Of a DNA stretch of 64,000 nucleotides, positions 8,350 to 15,974 are shown one piece after another. Made by a program: the position numbers and the translations under genes. The notes under the pieces were generated by a model. That model ran no database searches and had not been told where the DNA came from. It worked only from the letters and a program-made list of their open reading frames with translations. The stretch is from Streptomyces flavofungini (GTDB lineage: Bacteria > Actinomycetota > Actinomycetes > Streptomycetales > Streptomycetaceae). Where the stretch lies: positions 6,770,501 through 6,834,500 of the forward strand of contig NZ_CP128846.1 of the NCBI RefSeq assembly GCF_030388665.1, read 5' to 3'. Every line of letters starts with the position of its first letter. Position 1 is the first letter of the stretch.

Positions 8350-8847
8350 TCACTCGGGCTCGACCAGGAGGCGTGCGTAGTTCGCCATCGAACGCTGGTA
8401 GCGCGGGAGATGGGGCGCCAGGGCGCCCACCGCCAGGGAGACGGCCTCGCGGCCGCGGTCCGCGTCGATCAGGCACAGGGCCAGGGTGGCGCGGACGGCG
8501 TCGTCCAACTCGTCGTGTTCCGCGTCCAGTTCCGGGGTGAGCAGGGCGATGGCCTCCTCCACTCGGCCCGTGTTCCGCAGGGAGCTGGCCAGTTGGATCG
8601 TGGTGCGGCGTCTGCGGTAGCCGTCGATGCCGCGGGCCAGGGCCTCCTGGTACAGGGGGACGGCCTTGTCCGAGTGGCCGGTCGAGTCGAAGGCGCAGGC
8701 TCGTTCGAAGGGGCCCACGGCGCCGGCCTCCGGCAGTTCCCGGACCAGTTCGTCGATCCGTTCCCTGAACTCCTCCGCTCGTTCCTCCCCGTACGTGTCG
8801 AACTCGTCCCACGCGGTGGCTATGCGCTTCTCCCAGGCTGCGTCCAT
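8350..8847 (-). CDS. Tetratricopeptide-repeat protein
   Basis: A 165-residue helical protein starting MDAAWEKRIATAWDEFD. It has TPR-like repeats: FERACAFDSTGHSDKAVPLYQEALARG, TTIQLASSLRNTGRVEEAIALL and RATLALCLIDADRGREAVSLA. This is the short TPR_5-type family common in actinobacteria, which acts as a protein-binding scaffold; no partner can be named. An in-frame upstream extension to 8985 is only repeat sequence, so the ATG at 8847 is preferred. It is the probable first gene of a two-gene unit with the sigma-like membrane protein. Confidence 0.82.
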   Translation of the reverse strand: MDAAWEKRIATAWDEFDTYGEERAEEFRERIDELVRELPEAGAVGPFERACAFDSTGHSDKAVPLYQEALARGIDGYRRRRTTIQLASSLRNTGRVEEAIALLTPELDAEHDELDDAVRATLALCLIDADRGREAVSLAVGALAPHLPRYQRSMANYARLLVEPE

Positions 8848-8921
8848 CGCCACACTCTGGCACGACGCCTTTCCCCTGGCCTCGCATTTTGCGCCCGCCC
8901 GGGTGCCCCCCCGCTTCCCGG

Positions 8922-9095
8922 CGCTCCGCGCCTCGTCCTCAAGCGCCGGACGGGCTGTCTCCCACCCGCCCGCCCGGACTTGCACCGGCGTGCCCGATGG
9001 CCCGGCACCTCAGCTCCGCCGGGGGCGCCCCCGGATCGCGCTGCGCGCTCGTCCTCAAGCGCCGGACGGGCTCTCTCCCACCCGCCCGCCCCCGC
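8922..9095 (+). repeat. Two direct copies of a short dispersed repeat
   Basis: Copies at about 8936-8975 and 9051-9095 share CTCGTCCTCAAGCGCCGGAC-GGGCT, then TCTCCCACCCGCCCGCC, with only about one mismatch over about 44 bases. The same module occurs inverted at 6244-6300. The gap 8848-9441 holds these copies, the 200-base repeat and nothing that looks like a gene. Confidence 0.75.
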
Positions 9096-9184
9096 CATTA
9101 CCGCGGCCGGGGCGGTCCGCACTGCCTGCCCGGAGCGCCTACAGCCCGGCCCGCCGTACTTCAGCCCGCCACGCCGGTGCGTCC

Positions 9185-9377
9185 TCAGCCCGTCCGCAGG
9201 ACCTTTGAGTCCGCCTCGGGGAAGTTCTCAGCCCGTCGTGGGGGTCCCCCCTGCTCCTTAAGAGCTTGGGGGCGTTTGAGGACGAGGCGCGAAGCGCCGA
9301 TTCGACGGTGCCCTCGTCCCACGGCAACGGGGACGCCCACCCCCGGGGTCCAGGGGCGGAGCCCCGGTTTCGGGAAG
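9185..9377 (+). repeat. Dispersed intergenic repeat, copy 2 (left half, interrupted by the island)
   Basis: This copy matches copy 1 (5971-6190, minus) from the CGGGGAAGTTCTCAGCCCGTC part onward to CGGTTTCGGGAAG at 9365-9377. There the identity stops abruptly and unrelated sequence (CCCCGATGCTCG) begins. The missing right part, GGGCGGGATTGGGGA, is found at 17798-17812. The copy is therefore split by an insertion. Confidence 0.8.
9370..9377 (+). other. attL core of the integrated element
   Basis: TCGGGAAG is the only sequence shared by the left and right island ends at the split repeat. To its left is dispersed-repeat sequence, to its right is island sequence. Confidence 0.7.
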
Positions 9378-9441
9378 CCCCGATGCTCGCTAGTAGGAGT
9401 TCTAGAGCGTAGTGCCTGGTCAGGGCCTAGGGAAGTGCTCT

Positions 9442-9720
9442 TCATGCCCCAGTGGTGGGCGGTTCGGTAGGCGTCGCTCCGCCCGGCATATAGACGCACT
9501 TCAGTTGCGAGAGCCCACCTGTCAGATTGACCCGCGTGACTGGCTCGTAGTACTCCCACCCTGCGCGCACGCTGCGCCCCTGGCCGGCTCGCTTCACGGT
9601 TCCGGTGCCAGGGTCGCGCTGCACGCCCCATCGGTACGGTGCGTTGCCGAAGTCGACCCACACAGGCATACCGTCGAGCTTGTGCCCGCCCTTGTACAGG
9701 ACACACGAGTACACAGTCAT
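9442..9720 (-). CDS. Small hypothetical protein of the island
   Basis: A 92-residue frame starting MTVYSCVLYKGG and containing WVDFGNAPYRWGVQRD and GWEYYEPVTRVN. It is rich in aromatic residues and reads like a small folded phage or accessory protein, but I do not recognise the family. Upstream in-frame starts (to 9783) exist, and the ribosome site for 9720 is poor (AAAGG too close), so the start is uncertain. A hairpin at 9773-9802 separates it from the next gene upstream. Confidence 0.5.
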   Translation of the reverse strand: MTVYSCVLYKGGHKLDGMPVWVDFGNAPYRWGVQRDPGTGTVKRAGQGRSVRAGWEYYEPVTRVNLTGGLSQLKCVYMPGGATPTEPPTTGA

Positions 9721-9772
9721 ACCTTTGATGTCTGCCCTTAACGCATGATCGCGTACCGAGCACGCCACAGCC

Positions 9773-9802
9773 CCACACGGCACATGTCCGGTGGGGCCGT
9801 GT
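9773..9802. terminator. Hairpin downstream of the 9812-10255 gene
   Basis: CCACACGGC at 9773-9781 pairs with GCCGTGTGG at 9794-9802, about 10 bases past the stop codon of the minus-strand gene ending at 9812. Confidence 0.55.
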
Positions 9803-9811
9803 GGTCGTTGC

Positions 9812-10255
9812 TCAGCCGCAGAACGACGACTTCACGGCGGTCACGATGTCGGCCGCCTGGTCGTCCGTGAGGCTCGGGACCGTGCCCCCCTCGTACCGGT
9901 ACTTCGCGTTGGCCCGCACCGTTGCCGCGCCCTTGCCACCCTTGATGTCCGAGCACACGTTGCGGGCCCGGGACACAGCGCGGTCCTCCTTGGCGACCAG
10001 ACCGGGCTCGATGGCCGACAGGGCGCGTATCAGCCTCGCTGTCTGCGCGGGGTCCGGCGAGGGGATGCCGCTGCCCGCAGCGGGCTTGGACGGCTTCTCG
10101 TCGGGCTTGCTCTCCTTCTTCACGGACTCCGTGACGGACGGCTTGGGCTTGGCTTCCGCCTCGCTGCTGTCGTCGTCCTGGAACAGCGAGCCCACAGCGC
10201 CGATAGCGAAGAGTGCTACGCCGCCGATCAACCAGTTGCGCGTCTTTCGTTTCAT
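9812..10255 (-). CDS. Small membrane-anchored hypothetical protein
   Basis: A 147-residue protein with a basic start MKRKTRNWLIGG and one hydrophobic segment (about residues 8-24) that can act as an uncleaved signal-anchor. A Lys/Pro/Ser-rich linker follows (about 33-66). The C-terminal part is soluble: RALSAIEPGLVAKEDRAVSRARNVCSDIKGG plus a final SSFCG, with two Cys residues that could form a disulfide outside the cell. The pattern resembles DUF732-like secreted proteins found on actinobacterial mobile elements. Its function is unknown. Confidence 0.7.
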   Translation of the reverse strand: MKRKTRNWLIGGVALFAIGAVGSLFQDDDSSEAEAKPKPSVTESVKKESKPDEKPSKPAAGSGIPSPDPAQTARLIRALSAIEPGLVAKEDRAVSRARNVCSDIKGGKGAATVRANAKYRYEGGTVPSLTDDQAADIVTAVKSSFCG

Positions 10256-10338
10256 TGGTCCCTCCCCTGATCCTCTGCAAGATCACTCATGCCTATCACG
10301 GCACCTACACACCGTGAGCGCACTTCAGACACAAGATG

Positions 10339-10370
10339 GGCCCCGCCCGACATGGCAGCCGAGCGGGGCC
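10339..10370. terminator. Rho-independent-like hairpin
   Basis: GGCCCCGC at 10339-10346 pairs with GCGGGGCC at 10363-10370, 22 bases past the stop of the 73-residue gene on the minus strand. Confidence 0.6.
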
Positions 10371-10391
10371 GAGTCCTGCGCCTACGGGCAC

Positions 10392-10613
10392 TTAGCGCCG
10401 AGTGGTCCAGTGCATGCCGGGCAGCTCGTCCCACTGTGCGAGCGGGCCGTACAGGTGCACGCAGTCAGGGCACACGAAGTGCGTGAACCAGGCGCCGCCG
10501 CTCTGCTTCTGCACTTCGCCTACGGGGACGGGTGCTGTCGTCTGGTGGCCGCAGATGCCGAGCACGGGTCGCGTGGGGGTGGTGGGCTCGCTGGTGACTC
10601 CGTCGGGGGTCAT
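10392..10613 (-). CDS. Small putative zinc-binding protein of the island
   Basis: A 73-residue protein with ICGHQTT near residue 20 and VCPDCVHLYGP near residue 50. This CxH...CxxC spacing suggests one zinc site. Its ATG overlaps the stop of the upstream 126-residue gene (ATGA at 10610-10613), so the two are translationally coupled. I do not recognise the family beyond the pattern of small Streptomyces accessory proteins. Confidence 0.65.
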   Translation of the reverse strand: MTPDGVTSEPTTPTRPVLGICGHQTTAPVPVGEVQKQSGGAWFTHFVCPDCVHLYGPLAQWDELPGMHWTTRR

Positions 10614-10990
10614 GCGGACACCTTCCGGCGCACGGCAGTGATGTTGATGGTGTCGAAGTCGTACTCGACTCCGATTTCACTGAAGGCTGCCGCACGCCAC
10701 CGCTCGCGCTGGTCCGGTGTCAGGTCTTGGGCTTCCTCGGCGTGGAAGATCTCGCGAACCGTCTCGGCGCTCGGCGTCCGCCACGGCTTGAACCACGCAG
10801 GGACGGGGTCGGGCTCCGGTTCGGGCTGCCACATGGGGTCAGGGGTCGGCCGCAACGGTGGGGTGGACTGCTCCGCGGAGACTCGTCGGTCGACAAGGAA
10901 CCTGGCGGTGTGCCGTCCGGGCTCGGCGCGGCGGGCTCGGGGCAGTAAGGCGAGCACCCAAGACAGGGTGCGGGCGATAGCATCACGCAC
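10610..10990 (-). CDS. Hypothetical protein (126 residues), coupled to the zinc-binding small gene
   Basis: Starts MRDAIARTLSWVLALLPRARR, an amphipathic or weak membrane-associating N-terminus. It continues with GRHTARFL, a Pro/Glu-rich linker (PEPEPDPVPAWFKPW) and a charged helical C-terminus (TPDQRERWRAAAFSEIGVEYDFDTIN). The name cannot be given; small proteins with this start are found beside XRE-type regulators in Streptomyces. It shares a 4-base overlap with the next gene and lies downstream of the Nudix operon, with hairpins between them. Confidence 0.65.
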   Translation of the reverse strand: MRDAIARTLSWVLALLPRARRAEPGRHTARFLVDRRVSAEQSTPPLRPTPDPMWQPEPEPDPVPAWFKPWRTPSAETVREIFHAEEAQDLTPDQRERWRAAAFSEIGVEYDFDTINITAVRRKVSA

Positions 10991-11023
10991 GGTCGTTTCA
11001 GCTCCTGTGTAGCTGTCTCGGCA

Positions 11024-11059
11024 AGCCCCGGTGGACCGGTCCTACGCGGTCTGCCGGGG
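11024..11059. terminator. Hairpin between the Nudix operon and the 126-residue gene
   Basis: CCCCGG...ACCG pairs with CGGT...CCGGGG around an eight-base loop. It lies upstream of the 126-residue gene on the minus strand and could terminate read-through or form part of its leader. Confidence 0.4.
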
Positions 11060-11112
11060 CGCTTTGGCTACCTGGCGCGTCTCGGCGGGCGCGACGGCGC
11101 CAGGACGACGAA

Positions 11113-11155
11113 GCCCCGTCCATCCGCAGCAGAGGGGCGCCGGGACGGACGGGGC
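11113..11155. terminator. Terminator of the Nudix / SAH-hydrolase-like operon
   Basis: GCCCCGTCCATCC at 11113-11125 pairs with GG-ACGGACGGGGC ending at 11155, directly downstream of the Nudix stop codon on the minus strand. Confidence 0.6.
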
Positions 11156-11164
11156 GAGGAGAGA

Positions 11165-11707
11165 TCAGCGCAGGGCGGCGAGGACGCGGCTGCGCAGCGT
11201 CTCGTCAGCGATCGTGTCGATTCCCCGCCATGCGTACCCGCTGACCTCTTCCTCCTGGAGCGTTACGGAGTGCTCGCCCGTCACCTGGAAGACGTAGCGG
11301 AAGTCAGCGTGCCAGTGAGCGGGCTCGTCCTTGCTGTCATTGGCGGGGATGGGGTGCACGTCCACGTGGACCGGGGTTGGCTGGACGGGGGCGACGCTGA
11401 GAGTGATCCCGGTTTCTTCGACCAGTTCGCGCAGGGCGGCGTGCATCAGGTTCGTGTCCTCGGGCTCCAGGTGCCCGCCGGGGGTCAGCCACTTGTCCAG
11501 GGCCACGTGGTGGATGAACAGTGCTTGGCGCTGGTCGTTGACGAGTACGGCGCCCGCGGTGGCGTGGCCGCGGAACTCCTTCCGGCTGGTCACGTCGGCT
11601 CCCTGGTCCAACAGCTCCGACAGGGGCGCGAGCGTGTGCTTGTCCTCGGGATGGGCGTCGGCGTACCCGGTGAGGGTGGTTCGGATGTGGGTTGCCGTGA
11701 TGGGCAT
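11165..11707 (-). CDS. Nudix hydrolase
   Basis: A 180-residue protein. The Nudix helix is seen in GGHLEPEDTN followed by ALRELVEETGI at about residues 80-103. The metal-binding REL-EE-G core is intact, with a slightly longer spacing before it that is common in actinobacterial members. Nudix enzymes cleave nucleoside diphosphates linked to another group; the substrate cannot be told. It starts 4 bases after the stop of the SAH-hydrolase-like gene, so the two form one operon. Together with the divergent XRE regulator they make up the only metabolic cargo of the island. Confidence 0.9.
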   Translation of the reverse strand: MPITATHIRTTLTGYADAHPEDKHTLAPLSELLDQGADVTSRKEFRGHATAGAVLVNDQRQALFIHHVALDKWLTPGGHLEPEDTNLMHAALRELVEETGITLSVAPVQPTPVHVDVHPIPANDSKDEPAHWHADFRYVFQVTGEHSVTLQEEEVSGYAWRGIDTIADETLRSRVLAALR

Positions 11708-11711
11708 TCGA

Positions 11712-12833
11712 TCACCTGTTGTAGTAGTGGAGCCAGGTAGCCGCGATGGCTGCCCGGTCGGTGGCGGGGACTTCGTGCAGGGTGGCGTCCAGACCGCCGC
11801 GGGCCAGCATGGCCGCGCCCGCGATGATTTCGGCTTGGACGAGGAAGATGAACGGCCCAACGCTCGCGCCGTGCAGGAAGTTGACGGCGTTGCCGCCATT
11901 CAGCAGGTAGAAGTAGTGACCCGTGGTGGTGTACCGGGTCACGTTCTCTCCGGCGCTGTCCCGGACGTAGCCCGCGGGCAGGCCGTCCAGTTCCAGTTCG
12001 TCTTCCGAACTGGTCACGGTGGCCACGTAGGCGCCGTTCTTCAGGCGAGGGAAGTCCTCGCCGCGCAAGCTGAGTCCCCCGGTGGCGCACAGCACCAGTC
12101 CAGCGGTCTCCAGAGCCTGGTCACGGTCTCGGGCTACTTCGAACCCGTGTGACATGGCTTGTGTCTGCCGTACCGGGTTGATGTCGTAGACGATGACCCG
12201 CACACCCTTGACATGCAGCAGCCGGGCGATGCTGGAACCGAGCTTGCCGAAGCCGAGGACCAGCGCGGGACGTCCGTGCAGGATGTCGCCACGCCCTCGC
12301 AGAAGGGCTTCGGCGGAGAAGACGACCGACTGGCCCACCAGGAAGTCTTCCGGGTCCTTGAGGGGCGAGCGCGCGACGGACACCACGGGGCACGGCAGCT
12401 TGTCCCTGTCGGCGTACCGCTTGTGGCCGTTCTCGGTGTCCTCGACCACGCCGAGGATGTGACCGGTGAAGCGGGTGCACAGTGCGTCCAGCGAAGGGGC
12501 GAAGTACCCGCCTACATCGAGCAGAACGACCGGCTCCCCCGCCGCCCTGGTCTCCAGGTAGGTCACGGCAGTGTCCGCGTCGGCGAAGGTCTCGCGCGTC
12601 AGTTCGTCACACGCCACGACCTGTTCCACCTCGCGCTGGGCCATCACGTCGATGGACTTCGGCTTGGGCAGCACGGCCCGCAGGACGGTTGCCTTGCCGA
12701 TGGCCCTGATGAAGGCGGGGCGCTCGGGTAAGAGGTGTGTGATCAGCAATGAGGACGGCCGCTCGGGCGGCGTGAACCCATCAGCGATCCTGCTGAAGTA
12801 GTTTTCCAGTCGCGCTCGGTCCGTGGCTTCCAT
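11712..12833 (-). CDS. Divergent adenosylhomocysteinase-like NAD-binding protein
   Basis: A 373-residue protein. The NAD-binding Rossmann domain is clear (ALVLGFGKLGSSIARLL, then VIVYDINP, VLCATGG). The C-terminal part follows the SAH hydrolase order, with NGGNAVNFLHGASVGPF standing where SAHH has a GR-VNL...GHP motif. The usual GHP His is absent, the protein is about 60-110 residues shorter than SAHH, and the N-terminal substrate half is very different. SPLKDPEDF may correspond to the catalytic SVTK/FDN region. So the fold is SAHH-like but the reaction is likely different. It heads the operon with the Nudix gene and is divergent from the XRE regulator. Confidence 0.78.
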   Translation of the reverse strand: MEATDRARLENYFSRIADGFTPPERPSSLLITHLLPERPAFIRAIGKATVLRAVLPKPKSIDVMAQREVEQVVACDELTRETFADADTAVTYLETRAAGEPVVLLDVGGYFAPSLDALCTRFTGHILGVVEDTENGHKRYADRDKLPCPVVSVARSPLKDPEDFLVGQSVVFSAEALLRGRGDILHGRPALVLGFGKLGSSIARLLHVKGVRVIVYDINPVRQTQAMSHGFEVARDRDQALETAGLVLCATGGLSLRGEDFPRLKNGAYVATVTSSEDELELDGLPAGYVRDSAGENVTRYTTTGHYFYLLNGGNAVNFLHGASVGPFIFLVQAEIIAGAAMLARGGLDATLHEVPATDRAAIAATWLHYYNR

Positions 12834-13071
12834 GGGCCCCTCTCTCTCGGGTTCCAGGCGAGAGCTGTTCGACTGCCCATCCGGGAAGATCCAGACGGCC
12901 TTCTGAGACCGCTCCGCAGATACCCCGCCTTGGGCGATTCACCAGTACAGGGATAGGCATCGGGAGGTGCCAGCGCGGGAGTGCCGCATCTCTGCCGCAT
13001 CGCTGCCGCATACTGGACTCAACGGAGTCTCTGACCTGGTACAACGGCAATCCAGAGAGCGGGGAGGCGAC

Positions 13072-14298
13072 ATGGCCAGGCGAGAGAGCTTCGTGAAGCG
13101 CCGCAAGGCGATGGGTTTCAGCCAGGAGTCTCTAGCTGAAGCCATCGGAGTGGAGCGAACAACCGTGAGCCGCTGGGAGACCGGTGAAACCGCTCCGCAA
13201 TCCTTCCACCGGCCGGACCTTTGCCGGGAGCTGAAGGTATCCGTATCTCAACTGGATTCATTGATCCACGGTGGAGATGGCGGCCCGCGGGCAGTGCCCG
13301 CGACAACTACCCAGTCGATGTCGTCTCTTCCTGCACATGATGACGAAATGGAAGCCCTGGAACTTGTGCGGCGAGTGGCAGCCAGTGACGTCGGGGGTGA
13401 AACGCTCTCACGCCTTGAGCTGGTTTTTGATGAACTAGCGAGGCAGTATCCGTCTTCCGCTCCGCAGGACCTCTTGGTGCGGGTGCGTAAGTACTCGGCA
13501 TATGTCAGTCACTTGCTGGACGCGAGGAAGACCTTGGCCGAGCATCGGCAGTTGCTGGTCCTCGGTGGTTGGTTCTCACTGTTGGGAGCAACACTCCACA
13601 TCGACCTGAACCAGGAGCATGCCGCGACGGCACGGTTGCACACAGCCATGACGCTGGCCAAGCACGCCGGGCATGCTGAAATCCAAGCCTGGTGTTTCGA
13701 GACGGACGCGTGGCGGGTCCTTACTGCTGGTGATTACGCCAAGGCTGTGGAGCTGAGCAAGGCGGCTCAAGCCCTTGCGCCGAAGGGAAGCTCCGTTGAA
13801 ATCCAGGCGACGGCTCAAGAGGGGCGTGCGTACGCCAGGCTCGGACAAGTAAATGAGACGTACGGCGCCATAGGTCGAGTCAACGCGCTCGTCTCTCCCA
13901 TGCGATTCCCAGACCACCCCGAGCATCATTACCAGTACGACCCTGGCAAGTCCGTTTCCTACACTGCGACTACCCTGGTTTGGGTAGGTGACCCGGCAGC
14001 CGAAGAGTACGCGCGTGAGGTGATCAATCGGCTTGCCCCATCGAATGACATCTCGACATGGCCGCGTCGCGTAGCCTCGGCCAATATCGATCTCGCACTG
14101 TCGCTGGTAGTTTCCGATCGAGTGGACGAAGCCTGTGACGCCGCGCAGCGAGCCATCCTCTCAGGGCGTGTCGTTCCCTCCAACCGCTGGCGCGCCCTGG
14201 AAGTCGTGCAGGCCGTCGAGTCTCGCAAAATTTCAGAGGCCAGTGACCTGCGAGAGGCGTATGAGGGAATGCGGCAACCCGAGATAGAGGCTCGCTAG
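13072..14298 (+). CDS. XRE-family regulator with a long helical (TPR-like) C-terminus
   Basis: A 408-residue protein. Residues about 8-62 form a Cro/CI helix-turn-helix: VKRRKAMGFSQESLAEAIGVERTTVSRWETG. The rest (about 100-400) is helical and repeat-like (LHTAMTLAKHAGHAEIQAWCFETDAWRVL, AVELSKAAQALAP, EIQATAQEGRAYARLGQ), as in Streptomyces regulators that sense a peptide or small molecule through TPR-type repeats. The ATG at 13072 follows GGGGAGG. It is divergent from the SAHH-like/Nudix operon across 238 bases, so it probably controls that operon and itself. Its codon use is less GC-biased than that of the core genes, a sign of transfer. Confidence 0.88.
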   Translation: MARRESFVKRRKAMGFSQESLAEAIGVERTTVSRWETGETAPQSFHRPDLCRELKVSVSQLDSLIHGGDGGPRAVPATTTQSMSSLPAHDDEMEALELVRRVAASDVGGETLSRLELVFDELARQYPSSAPQDLLVRVRKYSAYVSHLLDARKTLAEHRQLLVLGGWFSLLGATLHIDLNQEHAATARLHTAMTLAKHAGHAEIQAWCFETDAWRVLTAGDYAKAVELSKAAQALAPKGSSVEIQATAQEGRAYARLGQVNETYGAIGRVNALVSPMRFPDHPEHHYQYDPGKSVSYTATTLVWVGDPAAEEYAREVINRLAPSNDISTWPRRVASANIDLALSLVVSDRVDEACDAAQRAILSGRVVPSNRWRALEVVQAVESRKISEASDLREAYEGMRQPEIEAR

Positions 14299-14320
14299 TT
14301 AGCCTCCAAGTCACGCCATA

Positions 14321-14366
14321 AGCCCCCGTATTCGCCATCCTGGTAAGGGTGACGAATGCGGGGGCT
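14321..14366. terminator. Bidirectional terminator between XRE and capsid genes
   Basis: The 20-base arm AGCCCCCGTATTCGCCATCC at 14321-14340 pairs with 14347-14366 with few mismatches, followed by a T-run remnant. It serves the convergent XRE (plus) and capsid (minus) genes. Confidence 0.75.
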
Positions 14367-14375
14367 TTGAGTGGG

Positions 14376-15311
14376 TCAGCCGTTCAGGACGCCGGTGAGG
14401 CGGGCGGCCGCCTTGCCGCCGAACAGTGCGAGACCGCAGTAGAAGTCGATACGGGTGCGGTAGACGGGCTTGTCGTGGGACTCGCCGAGGTCGGTGACCT
14501 GGATGCCGCCGTTGGTCAGGCCGGAGGCAGCGGCATCGGCTTCGGAGGAGCCGAAGCGCACGGCGTAGATGTCGCCGGTCTGCTTGCCGCCCGTGCCGGT
14601 TGTCAGGGGCAGCACGTCGGTGCCGTCTAGATTCTGTCCTGCGTCCAGGAGTGGGACGCCGTTCCAGGCAACGGTGCGCTTCCCCGCAATCTCAGAGGGG
14701 AGGAGTTCGCCGCCGCCGAGCCGGCGGAACCCGGACACGATCTTGGCGCGGATCTCGGCGTTCATGTACAGCGCGCCGTTGGCTCCGTTGATGCCGCGTA
14801 TCTGCGCGGTCAGCGCGTCCAACGCATCGAAGAAGTCATAGCCGTTGACTACGGGGCCCACGCCCTTTGCGTCCAGGACTTGAGAGCCGAGCAGCCGCTT
14901 GCGCAAACCGTCGAACCCCTTGGGGTTCATCGCAGTGTCGCCGTTGAAGAACTGGTCCGCAACGTGGATGGAGGCGGCCTTGACCTTCATCACGGTCTGA
15001 ATGGCCCGCTGGTCGTTCAGGTTTCCCCGGGTCTGCACGATGAACTTGTCCACGTCCGCGTCACCGCCGAGGATGGCCGGCGTCTCGTTCCGCTGGTTCA
15101 CGGCACCGGTGCTCTCCGGGTATGCCTCGTTCACTGCCCGGAACGAGACGCAGGGGAGGGAGGATTCTTCGTTGTAGCGATATGCGTTCCCCGCCACGTC
15201 GATCAGCGGCAGTCGATCCAGGAGGGGAGACTCCTGAACGAACGTCTCGATCACTCCACGCCGTAGATCATCCTGAGAGAGCTTCGCGGACTCGGACAGA
15301 GTCAATGCCAT
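14376..15311 (-). CDS. Phage major capsid protein
   Basis: A 311-residue protein starting MALTLSESAKLSQDDLRRGV with a good AAGGAG ribosome site. The N-terminal region (VIETFVQESPLLDRLPLIDVAGNAYRYN), the central DQFFNGD and the ALYMNAEIRAKI segment are typical of actinophage major capsid proteins of the HK97-like fold. No prohead protease, scaffold, portal or terminase gene is nearby. The gene is therefore an orphan, left from a prophage or reused by a satellite or an encapsulating particle. The frame is intact and full length for the family, which suggests recent loss of the neighbours or selection to keep it. Confidence 0.82.
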   Translation of the reverse strand: MALTLSESAKLSQDDLRRGVIETFVQESPLLDRLPLIDVAGNAYRYNEESSLPCVSFRAVNEAYPESTGAVNQRNETPAILGGDADVDKFIVQTRGNLNDQRAIQTVMKVKAASIHVADQFFNGDTAMNPKGFDGLRKRLLGSQVLDAKGVGPVVNGYDFFDALDALTAQIRGINGANGALYMNAEIRAKIVSGFRRLGGGELLPSEIAGKRTVAWNGVPLLDAGQNLDGTDVLPLTTGTGGKQTGDIYAVRFGSSEADAAASGLTNGGIQVTDLGESHDKPVYRTRIDFYCGLALFGGKAAARLTGVLNG

Positions 15312-15481
15312 AAGAGTTCTCCTTAGTAGGTAGCCGGAATTCGGCATACCAAGTGAGCGCCAGAATGCCTGGCGATGCGCATGGCCCACGGGAACACTCA
15401 AATGAGCCATGCGAGTTTTTCGCCTCCCTGCCGATCTGGCAGCGGAGAAGAGGGGGAGTACCCCCCTGGTCGAGCCGCGAA

Positions 15482-15859
15482 CTATGTCTGAATTGGCTTC
15501 GCATTCGCGGCAGCCCAACCACCAGGTTGCCGTTTCGCGGTCTCGCGGTTGTGACAGCGAGTGCACAAAGGCCGAAGCCTGTTCGGCGCGTCCGGATCGG
15601 CGACGCCTTGCGCCACCAACTCACGCCGAGACAAAGGGAAATGGTCAGCGACCGTCGCCGTGCGACCGCACAGCAGACACCACGGGTTGCGGTACAGGTA
15701 GGCACGGCGGATGCGCTGCCAACGGGTTGCATAGCCCCGCTCGGCAGACGTACCGCGCTGCTGCTCGGCCTCGCGCCGATGCTTCTCACAGCGCCCGCCG
15801 GCCCGGGTCAGCTCGGAGCGCCCCGGGACAGAGCATGGGGGGCGGGGCTTACGGGGCAT
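15482..15859 (-). CDS. HNH endonuclease (phage type)
   Basis: A 125-residue protein. The HNH core is seen as NPWCLLCGRTATVADHFPLSRREL and NRLRPLCTRCHNRETAK. This gives two CxxC knuckles, the catalytic His in ADHF and a second His in CHN. Such small HNH nucleases sit beside terminase genes in many tailed phages and help in packaging-site cleavage. Here the gene precedes the capsid gene on the same strand with 170 bases between, and the terminase that usually follows is gone. It supports a prophage origin of the island. Confidence 0.88.
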   Translation of the reverse strand: MPRKPRPPCSVPGRSELTRAGGRCEKHRREAEQQRGTSAERGYATRWQRIRRAYLYRNPWCLLCGRTATVADHFPLSRRELVAQGVADPDAPNRLRPLCTRCHNRETAKRQPGGWAAANAKPIQT

Positions 15860-15974
15860 GGGGGATCGCCTCCCTGGGATGCACGTGTACGGGATGCGCG
15901 TGTACGTCCCCCTGACCCTCAGCCGGGTACTCGTCGGCGGACTCCATCCCGTCGCCGCTCACGATCACGGTCGG
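15849..15974 (-). CDS. Possible tiny ORF overlapping the HNH gene
   Basis: A frame of about 41 residues (VIVSGDGMESADEYPAEGQ..., His-rich end) begins at a GTG near 15974 and overlaps the HNH start by 11 bases. Such overlaps are common in phage modules, but no family is recognised and no clear ribosome site is seen. Confidence 0.25.
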   Translation of the reverse strand, partial: PTVIVSGDGMESADEYPAEGQGDVHAHPVHVHPREAIPHAP

